Of a DNA stretch of 53,169 bases, positions 44,770-51,410 are shown piece after piece. The notes beneath the pieces are model-generated. The model saw only the letters and a program-made list of their open reading frames with translations, was not told the DNA's origin and did not search any database. Position 1 is the stretch's first letter, and each line of letters opens with the position of its first letter. This DNA is from Actinomycetota bacterium (GTDB taxonomy: Bacteria; Actinomycetota; Actinomycetes; Streptosporangiales; Streptosporangiaceae), in contig DAHVAN010000143.1 of assembly GCA_027314595.1 (NCBI GenBank), forward strand, positions 1 through 53,169, written 5' to 3'. The translations under genes and the position numbers were made by a program.

Positions 44770-45561
44770 CTACCGCGGCTTCCTGCCAACCCCGGCCAGG
44801 ATGCGGATACTCGTGCCATCCCAAGGTGTCGCATGCCGCCAGCGGCCTGCATCCGTCAGGCCCGGCTCGACCAGTTCGAGCCCAGAGAAAAGTTCGCCAA
44901 CGGCAGCTAGCGAACGCGGAACCGTAGGCGCGGCACCCTTGTAGGCCTCGGCGATCTCGCCGAGGATCCGTGTGTCGGCCTCGTCCGCAGCCGCATGCGA
45001 GATGACCAGATAGCTACCGGGCGCCATCCGCCACCGCAGCGCCGCCACGATGTCACGGGGGTGCTGATCGTCGGTTATGAAATGCAGCACGGCCACGCAC
45101 AAGAACGCCACCGGCTCCGAAAAGTCGATGAGTCTGGTTAGCCGCCGGTCGGTGAGGATCTCCTGCGGCCAGCGGATATCGCCCTTGATCACCGCCACCC
45201 TGTCATACCCACCGCACATCGCCTCGCGATGGACCGTCACCACCGGGTCGTTGTCCACGTACACCACCCGCGCGTCCTGCTGGAGCTTGCGCGCCAGCTC
45301 GTGCACGCACGGCGAGGTAGGCAGCCCCGACCCTAGGTCGACAAACTGCCGGATGCCCTGACCGGCCAGGTAATCAACAGCACGCTCAAGGAACCGCCGG
45401 TTTTGCACCGCCAGCACCCGGGTCAGCGGATAGGCCGCGATCACCCTCTCAGCGGCCTCACGGTCGGCAGGGAAGTTGTCTTTGCCGCCCAGGTAGTAGT
45501 CGTACATCCGCGCCATGTTCGGCACCCGGAAATCAGGCAGTGCCCGCCTGCCCGCGCTCAT
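44770..45561 (-). CDS. SAM-dependent methyltransferase (DUF574 family)
   Basis: 263 aa from ATG 45561, whose first bases overlap the preceding stop as ATGA. VPNMARMYDYYLGGKDNFPADREAAERVIAAYPLTRVLAVQNRRFLERAVDYLAGQGIRQFVDLGSGLPT (residues 15-82) is the DUF574 opening, with the SAM loop DLGSGLPT; VVYVDNDPVV and AVLHFITDDQHPRDIVAALRWRMAPGSYLVISHAA follow. These methyltransferases are numerous in Streptomyces and related genera; substrate is unknown. In this operon it is third after a zinc-finger peptide and a HATPase. Confidence 0.85.
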   Translation of the reverse strand: MSAGRRALPDFRVPNMARMYDYYLGGKDNFPADREAAERVIAAYPLTRVLAVQNRRFLERAVDYLAGQGIRQFVDLGSGLPTSPCVHELARKLQQDARVVYVDNDPVVTVHREAMCGGYDRVAVIKGDIRWPQEILTDRRLTRLIDFSEPVAFLCVAVLHFITDDQHPRDIVAALRWRMAPGSYLVISHAAADEADTRILGEIAEAYKGAAPTVPRSLAAVGELFSGLELVEPGLTDAGRWRHATPWDGTSIRILAGVGRKPR

Positions 45562-45953
45562 CAGGCGCTCACCTCGAACCACACAACGCGTCCGCGCTCG
45601 TCACCGTCGTATCCCCACCGGTCGGCGAGCTTGTCCACCAGGCCGAGCCCGAACCCCGATTCCCTGTCCCGACTAACCGGCCGGATCACGGGAGCCTTGT
45701 CGCCGCCGCCATCTCGCACCGCAATCCACGCGCGGTTGCCGTACCGGCTGGCCGTGATCGTGAATGTTCCGCCTGCACCGGAGGCAGTATGCATGATCGC
45801 GTTCGTGACCAGCTCGCTGGCCAGCAACAGCGCGTCATCAGCAGCGGGGAACCCGGCAAGGACCCGCGCGACGAAATTCCGCGCCTGCCGGACCTGATCA
45901 GGCGAACCGGGAAAGACCCGCATCTTCGGGCGGGTGGCCACGGCCGTGGTCAT
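45561..45953 (-). CDS. ATP-binding protein, HATPase/RsbW-like anti-sigma kinase
   Basis: 130 aa from ATG 45953, overlapping the zinc-finger stop as ATGA. SPDQVRQARNFVARVLAGFPAADDALLLASELVTNAIMHTAS (N-box E-L-V-T-N-A near 58), WIAVRDGGG (D-x-G-x-G type) and GFGLGLVDKLADRWGYDGDERGRVVWFEV make an HATPase_c_2 fold, as in RsbW/SpoIIAB-type serine kinases. The many actinomycete members often act without a neighbouring sigma factor. Coupled with both adjacent genes, so probably a single functional unit. Confidence 0.82.
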   Translation of the reverse strand: MTTAVATRPKMRVFPGSPDQVRQARNFVARVLAGFPAADDALLLASELVTNAIMHTASGAGGTFTITASRYGNRAWIAVRDGGGDKAPVIRPVSRDRESGFGLGLVDKLADRWGYDGDERGRVVWFEVSA

Positions 45954-46120
45954 GGCGCCGGAACCCGGCCGGTACCCGAGCAGGCCAGGCACACCACCCA
46001 GGACCGGAACAGCAGCGCCCGCTCAGACGCACCGCCAGCTACAGCCCTAGACCTTCGCAGCAAAACGAACTTGCGGCCCTTGCCCCGGCAAGACGGGCAG
46101 GTGTCCGCGCCGTTGCTCAT
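45950..46120 (-). CDS. small CxxCxGxG zinc-finger protein
   Basis: 56 aa from ATG 46120 with GAGGAGG six bases upstream. MSNGADTCPSCRGKGRKFVLLRR...WVVCLACSGTGRVPAP: two CxxCxGxG motifs (residues 8-15 and 44-51) as in the DnaJ zinc-binding repeats. Too short for most gene callers. It overlaps the HATPase start as ATGA, so the three genes 46120 to 44770 are a coupled operon. Function unknown. Confidence 0.7.
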   Translation of the reverse strand: MSNGADTCPSCRGKGRKFVLLRRSRAVAGGASERALLFRSWVVCLACSGTGRVPAP

Positions 46121-46175
46121 TGTTGTTCCTCCTCAGAATCGGCAGACGGTTGGCCCATGCTCTGATGCTGGGGAA

Positions 46176-46228
46176 GAGACGCGAAACATCGCTAGACGCA
46201 TTTAACACGTCACGTTTCGCGCCGTCTC
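46176..46228. promoter_or_regulatory. inverted repeat in the divergent promoter between two accessory operons
   Basis: GAGACGCGAAAC (46176-46187) and GTTTCGCGCCGTCTC (46214-46228) are imperfect reverse complements (a three-base insert in the second). They are in the 172-base space between the zinc-finger operon (start 46120) and the DNA-binding/HAD operon (start 46293). A shared operator is likely. Confidence 0.55.
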
Positions 46229-46292
46229 ATGTTGTCTCGTCGCCGCGTTGCGTGACGCTAACCTGAGACCCGATACGTCACCGGGAGAGCAC

Positions 46293-47213
46293 ATGCGCGA
46301 ACAGCCCGTCATGCTCAAAGTCCTGCTGCGCGACCACCATTGGCAGAACTATTCGACGTTCTGCGCCGAATACAACAAGGCCGCCTGCCGCATAGACCGC
46401 AAGCTCGCGGGCACCTATCCCAGCCGCGCACAGCTGCACCGCTGGCTGACCGGATCATTGCGCACCCTGCCCTACGGCGACCACTGCCGCGTGCTGGAAG
46501 AGATGTTTCCTGGCTGGACCGCCGAACAGCTATTCCAGCCCGCCACAACCGAACTCGCCTGGCAACCCCACGGGGCAGACCACCCAGGCCCGGCGGTATT
46601 CGCGGCCCCATCAACCGGATTGCGCCCGTTCATCGAGCAGGCATTCACCCGCGAGCATGTCTCCATCGATTTCGCCGGGTTCTCGGGGGAGACCCTGCAC
46701 GGCGTCATCCAGGAACCGCTCGACAAGATCCGGCTAGGCCAGATCAAGCCCGCCACCGTCACGATCCGCCTGCTACTGCCCGACACCACCAGGCCGATGA
46801 CCCTGCCATGCCGGGTCGATGACCTCGGCGACGATCCCGGCTACCGCGCCCGCGCGCACCAGATCACCATCCGGCACGCCTATGCGATCCTTGAATCCGT
46901 GCAGGAACTCGCGCGCCTGGGCCGCATCAAAGAAGCAACCACCCGAATCCGGGTCCACCCGAACCCGCCGCTATTCAAGCTCTACATCCTCAACGGCGAA
47001 GAAGTGTTCTTCGGCCTGTACCCGATCATCAAGCACAGCATCCCGCTCGCCGACGGCAGCCAGCACGACATGTACGACCTCATGGGCAAAGACGCCGTGG
47101 TCTTCCACCACTCCGTCCACAGCCGGAGCCCCGCCGACATCCCGTTCGTGGACCAGGCCTGCACCTGGTTCGAGTCCATCTGGGACAACATCAGCTACGA
47201 GTTCCCCGCATGA
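46293..47213 (+). CDS. unclassified two-domain protein with DNA-binding-like N-terminus
   Basis: 306 aa from ATG 46293 (GGGAGA four bases upstream); the frame from 46248 lacks a ribosome site. Residues 5-80 (VMLKVLLRDHHWQNYSTFCAEYNKAACRIDRKLAGTYPSRAQLHRWLTGSLRTLPYGDHCRVLEEMFPGWTAEQLF) resemble the N-terminal region seen in many actinomycete regulators, with helix-turn-helix character. Residues 110-300 (PFIEQAFTREHVSIDFAGFSGETLHGVIQEPL..TVTIRLLLPDT..LFKLYILNGEEVFFGLYPIIKHSI) look like a phospholipase-D-fold domain without visible HKD motifs. Its TGA overlaps the HAD gene start (ATGA), so the two form a coupled pair. I cannot assign a function. Confidence 0.6.
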   Translation: MREQPVMLKVLLRDHHWQNYSTFCAEYNKAACRIDRKLAGTYPSRAQLHRWLTGSLRTLPYGDHCRVLEEMFPGWTAEQLFQPATTELAWQPHGADHPGPAVFAAPSTGLRPFIEQAFTREHVSIDFAGFSGETLHGVIQEPLDKIRLGQIKPATVTIRLLLPDTTRPMTLPCRVDDLGDDPGYRARAHQITIRHAYAILESVQELARLGRIKEATTRIRVHPNPPLFKLYILNGEEVFFGLYPIIKHSIPLADGSQHDMYDLMGKDAVVFHHSVHSRSPADIPFVDQACTWFESIWDNISYEFPA

Positions 47214-47917
47214 CCACCGCCGACGCCCACGCCGCGGACCTCGGCGCCATCCTCGCACGCACCCGATACCTTCTGCTCGACTTCGACGGCCCCATCTGCT
47301 CCATCTTCGCCGGACTCCCCGCCCCCCAAGTCGCCGAGCAGCTCCGCAAGCTCTTCACCGGCCACCAGCTACCAGACGACGTTCGGTATACCGGCGATCC
47401 CCTTGAGGTATTCGCCTACGCGGGCGAAGTCAGCGCCGACCTCGCCGCGCGCGTCGAAGCCGAGATGGCAGACCTTGAGGTGGCCGCGGCCTCGACAGCC
47501 AAGCCCACTCCCTACATCCACGAGGTTCTAGCCGGATGCCGGGAATCGGGCCGGACAGTCGCCGTGGTCAGCAACAACGGGGCCCGCGCTGTAAATACCT
47601 ACCTTGACTACCAGGGCCTAAGTGACAGCATCCACCTGGTCGTTGCCCGCACCAGCCACGATCCAGCGCTACTCAAACCCAGCCCGCACCTCATCGAACA
47701 AGCCGTCCGCGCCCTGGACGCCGATCCCGATGCGACCACCCTCGTCGGCGACTCCATCACCGACATCGAAGGAGCACAACGCGCCGGAGTCGCCAGCATC
47801 GGCTATGCCAACAAATCTGGCAAATACGAGCGCATGATCCAGGCCAGAGCCGGGACTGTGATCACCAGCATGGCCGACCTCGCCCTGTGGCTACGCGCCC
47901 GGCCGCAGCCGGACTAA
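47210..47917 (+). CDS. HAD-superfamily hydrolase
   Basis: 235 aa from ATG 47210. Motif I LLLDFDGPICSIFAG near 20-33 (nucleophile Asp), motif II VAVVSNNGARAV near 120, Lys in ALLKPSPHLIEQAV near 155 and motif IV VGDSITDIEGAQRAGVASIGYANK near 182-205. Cap domain is alpha-helical between motifs I and II. It is a phosphatase of the phosphoglycolate/nucleotide-phosphatase class; substrate not determinable. Coupled to the DNA-binding-like gene upstream. Confidence 0.85.
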   Translation: MTTADAHAADLGAILARTRYLLLDFDGPICSIFAGLPAPQVAEQLRKLFTGHQLPDDVRYTGDPLEVFAYAGEVSADLAARVEAEMADLEVAAASTAKPTPYIHEVLAGCRESGRTVAVVSNNGARAVNTYLDYQGLSDSIHLVVARTSHDPALLKPSPHLIEQAVRALDADPDATTLVGDSITDIEGAQRAGVASIGYANKSGKYERMIQARAGTVITSMADLALWLRARPQPD

Positions 47918-48023
47918 GCGATCCTTGCCGAGCGGCCTACGCTGTCGGAGAAAATAAGACTGGCAAACGCCACATGCGCTAATCCTTCCCTTACCCGGTT
48001 GCAAGGTGCAGAATGGTTTCCTG

Positions 48024-48295
48024 ATGGCGAACGTGACGTTGCAGCAAGCGCGCCAAATGCTGAACGCATTTGGTTACGACGACGCGTCTATCCGTACCAA
48101 CTATCCAGTGAAGTGTTCTTCGGCCTGTACCCGATCACCAAGCACAGCATCCCGCTCCCCGACGGCACTGATTACCAGTTGCCCGATGCCGTCCAGCAGA
48201 CCGGCGACCCGCTAGAGGTCTTCGCCTATGCAGGCACCGTCAATCCCGACCTCGCAGTACGTGTTGAAACCGAGCCGTTTGACGCCAAGGACTAA
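48024..48295 (+). pseudogene. decayed mosaic copy bridging the DNA-binding-like gene and the HAD gene
   Basis: 48110-48168 is nearly identical to 47001-47059 in the DNA-binding-like gene (two differences in 59 bases; EVFFGLYPITKHSIPLPDG). 48200-48274 matches 47390-47464 in the HAD gene less closely (TGDPLEVFAYAGTVNPDLAVRVETE). The intervening parts of both genes are absent. Upstream, 48024-48109 encodes a fragment in another frame (MANVTLQQARQMLNAFGYDDASIRTNYPV) from an unrecognised gene. This is a fossil of a second gene pair or of recombination between copies. Confidence 0.75.
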
Positions 48296-48320
48296 ACGAA
48301 AAGCGCAGAAGCAGCGGATT

Positions 48321-49295
48321 TCAACTGGCCCGGACTAGACGGAGCGGCTTAGATCGTGCACCAACCAGTGCCGCTTTGATCTGTACTCCGATGGCCTGTG
48401 CGACTGGCGGCGGGAATGCATTGCCGATTTGACGGTACTTGGAAGTCTTCCGTCCAGCAAATCTCCAGTCGGCATCAAAGCCCTGAATCAAGGCGACCAT
48501 CTCGCATGTGAGGCGTGGAAGATAATCATATGGTGCATGAGCAGGAGGTGCGTCTTCGGCGATGCTGCGACCTTCCACACCGAGCCGCAGCCAGTCCGCT
48601 CGGGCTCGGGTTGGTCCCAGATCAGGCCCCCCATGCTTGTGCGAACCGCCAACAATGGTCGGCGCGATACTGTTCGCTCGCTTGGCCCAAGCCTTGGCAC
48701 CTGGCCAACCATTGGCGGCCATCGGCGGGTACAGCACCTTTCCCACTGTAGAAGGGGTGCTTGTCGGTGTCGGCCAAGTAAAGTGCGCAGAATACCGACG
48801 TTTGATCGCAACAAGCACGAACCGTGGCCGTAGTTGCGATACCCCATACTCGCAAGCGTTAAGTACTTGCCAATGAATCTCGTATCCAAGATGCTCAAGC
48901 TCGTCGATCACAGCTTGTCGGTAGTCGGAGAATTTGCGCTCAGCAAGACCCTTAACGTTCTCCAACATGACGGCCGCTGGTCCGACCTCCCGCACGAGTC
49001 GCAGCGCTTCGGGGAACAGGTCCCGCTCATCATCACTACCGAGTTGACCGCCCGCTACGGAGAAGGGGGGGCAAGGCACCCCGCCCGCCAGCAAATCAAC
49101 ACCGTGGTACTGTGCACCGTCTAGGTTGCGCACGTCATCTTCAAGGACGTCCCAGTCAGGCCGATTCAGACGTAGCGTCTCGGCCGCGTCCGAGTCGATC
49201 TCGAGCGCCAGAGCGTGAGTAAAACCAGCGAGCTCCAAACCGCGCGACTGACCACCAGCGCCAGCACAAATCTCAAGACACGTCAGTTCTGACAC
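48321..49295 (-). CDS. DNA (cytosine-5-)-methyltransferase, apparently orphan
   Basis: 324 aa from GTG 49295 with AAGGAG seven bases upstream. C5-methyltransferase motifs in order: I (EICAGAGGQSRGLELAGF near 8), IV (GGVPCPPFSVAGGQLG near 70, catalytic Cys), VI (VMLENVKGL near 108), VIII (QLRPRFVLVAIK near 155), IX and X (TSKYRQIGNAFPPPVAQAIG near 284). The target-recognition region is short. No restriction endonuclease is recognisable nearby; an 86-base fragment at 48024 could be a remnant of a partner. It methylates cytosine C5 in a specific sequence; the target is unknown. Confidence 0.88.
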   Translation of the reverse strand: MSELTCLEICAGAGGQSRGLELAGFTHALALEIDSDAAETLRLNRPDWDVLEDDVRNLDGAQYHGVDLLAGGVPCPPFSVAGGQLGSDDERDLFPEALRLVREVGPAAVMLENVKGLAERKFSDYRQAVIDELEHLGYEIHWQVLNACEYGVSQLRPRFVLVAIKRRYSAHFTWPTPTSTPSTVGKVLYPPMAANGWPGAKAWAKRANSIAPTIVGGSHKHGGPDLGPTRARADWLRLGVEGRSIAEDAPPAHAPYDYLPRLTCEMVALIQGFDADWRFAGRKTSKYRQIGNAFPPPVAQAIGVQIKAALVGARSKPLRLVRAS

Positions 49296-49535
49296 GTCCT
49301 CGCTCCTTGCGGCCAGTGTGGTGGTGCTTCAGCTAGATCGAACTGGTGTGCGATCGTCAATCCTGGCACACGTTCAGCGGCGAGGCAAGTAGGGCGCGCG
49401 GCCACATGCCGCAGCTTAGCGGTTCCGACGGACAGTGCTGGGAGCCACGCCGAGACCGAGACAATGAGGGTCTTCGAGTTGGTCCGTGTCCGGTATATAG
49501 CTTGCTTACGTTGCGTGATCAGCGGAGAGGCGGCT

Positions 49536-49561
49536 GTCATTTGCCAGGAGCATGGGACCAG
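49536..49561. repeat. left terminal inverted repeat of the IS21 element
   Basis: 26 bases, first TGTCATTTGCC; pairs with 53144-53169 at 25 of 26 positions. The element's inner repeat follows at 49567. Confidence 0.9.
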
Positions 49562-49628
49562 GGTGTTGCCACGACCTAGGGACCACCTTGCGGCTGCCGG
49601 ATCATCTTGGGGTAACTGACTGTTTTCG

Positions 49629-50390
49629 TCAAGCCGGTGTGATGAGCGGCCGTTGCCGTCGGCGGTAGGACTCTCCTTCGACGACGAGCTCGTGGCAGGT
49701 CGAGGCGAGCCGGTCGACGGCGGACTGGGCCAGGAGCGGGTCGCTCATGAGCGTGACCCATTCGTCCGGCGTGCGGTTGGAGGTGACGATCGTGGCGTGC
49801 TTGCGGTGCCGGGCGACGGTGAGCTCGTAGAAGTCCGCGGTTGCCATCTCGTCCAGCGGCGTGAGCGCGAAGTCGTCGATGATCAGGATGCTCACCGTGG
49901 CGAGGCGGCGGTGCTCGGCCTCGGTGGTGTTGTCGAGCCGGGCGGCCCTGAGCTTCTTGAACAGCTGGCCGGCGCGGGCCATGTGGACGGGCAGGCGGCG
50001 GCGGACGGCGATGTGGCCGAGGGCCGTGGCCAGGTGGGTCTTGCCGACGCCGACCGGTCCCATGATGAGGGCGCCGTGCCCGGCCTCGGCGAACCGGAGG
50101 GTGGCGAGCTCGTTCCACAGCTGCTGGTCGTAGCGGACGGATGCTGAGGGGTCCCAGCTGTCGAGGCGCATCTGGGGGTCCAGGCCGGCGGCGCGGGCGC
50201 GGCGGGCCGCGGACCCGTTCTCGCGGCGGGTGACCTCGTCGGACAGCAGGAGCTCGAGGAAGTCGGCGTGGGGCATTTTCTGCAGCCGTGCCTGGGTAAG
50301 CCGTTCGGGCAGGGTGGCGGTCAGCTGGCCGAGCTTGAGGGCGCGCAGGTGCCGTTTCAGGTCGGGGCTGACCGGGTCGGTCATGGTCAT
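49629..50390 (-). CDS. istB: IS21-family ATPase IstB
   Basis: 253 aa, ATG 50390 (an ATG at 50384 is the alternative). N-terminal helical part LRALKLGQLTATLPERLTQARLQKMPHADFLELLLSDEV, AAA+ Walker A GPVGVGKTHLA near 108-118, Walker B ILIIDDFALTPLDE near 168 and sensor TSNRTPDEW near 199. It assists IstA in target capture. Usually istA and istB are adjacent or overlapping; here 1020 bases with another gene separate them. Confidence 0.93.
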   Translation of the reverse strand: MTMTDPVSPDLKRHLRALKLGQLTATLPERLTQARLQKMPHADFLELLLSDEVTRRENGSAARRARAAGLDPQMRLDSWDPSASVRYDQQLWNELATLRFAEAGHGALIMGPVGVGKTHLATALGHIAVRRRLPVHMARAGQLFKKLRAARLDNTTEAEHRRLATVSILIIDDFALTPLDEMATADFYELTVARHRKHATIVTSNRTPDEWVTLMSDPLLAQSAVDRLASTCHELVVEGESYRRRQRPLITPA

Positions 50391-50467
50391 CAGGGGTTTC
50401 TCCTTCTTTCCCGTGGTGAGGGCGCCGCTGTCCGGGGGGGGCCGCCAGGCCCGCCCCGGACAGCGGT

Positions 50468-51343
50468 TCAGCTTCCGGAGGGCGTCCGCCGGGCGGCGGG
50501 TTTCGCCTGCGGGGGGCTGGTGATGAGGCCGCGGAGCAGGGCGACAGTCTCGTGCTGGCGCTCGCGTTCGCGGTCCAGTGCGGTTTCGGCGCGGGTGAGC
50601 TGTTCCCGCAGCGCGGCGGCGGTGCCGTCCAGTGCTGCGAGCGCGGCCTCGTGCTGGCGGCGGTCCTGGTCCCGGCCCCGGGCCGCGTCCTCGGCGGCGG
50701 CGCGCGCGGCGGCCAGCTCCGTGGCGTGCGCGGCCCGTTCGCTGCCGAGTTCCCGGCTGGCGTCGCGTGCGGTGTCCTCGGCGCGGGCCAGTGCCGCGGC
50801 CTGGGATTCCATCATGGTGATCGCCTCGGCCGCGGCAGCGCGGGCCTCGGCGGCCTCCAACTCGGCGGCATGCCGGGCGGCGGCGTGGCCGGCGGTCTCG
50901 GCCCGGGCGTGCTCAACGGCGGCCGCGGTCTCGGCGCGGACGGCCTCGGCCTGCGCCTCGGCGGCCTCGGGATCGGCGGCAGCGGCGAGCTGCTCGCCGA
51001 GGACGGCGAGCTGGTCGATCGTGACAGCAAGCTGCCCGGACAGCCGGGTCATGGCGGCCAGGGCGTCGTCGCGGATCGCGCCGGCCCGGCTGATCGCCGC
51101 GGTGACCGGTCTCACGTCTCCGGGCTGCCCGGCCAGCTGCGCCCGGCGGCGGAACGCGGTCATGGCGGTATGGCGGACCAGGACGGCGGTGCCGTCTCGG
51201 TCCTCGGGCACGTCCTGCCCGCAGTAGCCGGGCGGCCGGCCTGGCGCGTCGCTGGCCCGGGCCGGGTTCAGGCAGCCGGGATAGCGGCACCGGCCCGGTC
51301 CCCGGCCGGGTGCCGCCGTGTTCTCCTGCGCGGTGAGCGTCAT
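50468..51343 (-). CDS. coiled-coil passenger protein inside the IS21 element
   Basis: 291 aa, Ala/Glu-rich. Residues 18-45 (GRCRYPGCLNPARASDAPGRPPGYCGQDV) have a CxxxxC...C cluster that could bind zinc. Residues about 95-270 are a long coiled coil with heptad-like Ala/Glu/Arg patterns. Zinc-cluster-plus-coiled-coil proteins of this kind occur on actinomycete plasmids. It lies between istA and istB, same strand, so it is mobilised with the element. Function unknown; it may aid DNA binding or IS partitioning. Confidence 0.7.
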   Translation of the reverse strand: MTLTAQENTAAPGRGPGRCRYPGCLNPARASDAPGRPPGYCGQDVPEDRDGTAVLVRHTAMTAFRRRAQLAGQPGDVRPVTAAISRAGAIRDDALAAMTRLSGQLAVTIDQLAVLGEQLAAAADPEAAEAQAEAVRAETAAAVEHARAETAGHAAARHAAELEAAEARAAAAEAITMMESQAAALARAEDTARDASRELGSERAAHATELAAARAAAEDAARGRDQDRRQHEAALAALDGTAAALREQLTRAETALDRERERQHETVALLRGLITSPPQAKPAARRTPSGS

Positions 51344-51410
51344 GAAATACGTCCTTGCGATGAAAGGAAACGAATGAAACGAATGAAACGGGGCGGGTGA
51401 AACGTTTCCG

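Noticed and set aside
44681-49535. Search for a right attachment site copying the tRNA-Gly 3' end
   Set aside because: No copy of the tRNA 3' end was found by eye right of the AICE up to the IS21 element; it may lie beyond the contig or be deleted.
49283-49540. 85-codon minus-strand open frame upstream of the DNA methyltransferase
   Set aside because: No recognised domain or ribosome site and its end overlaps the methyltransferase start; more likely promoter region.
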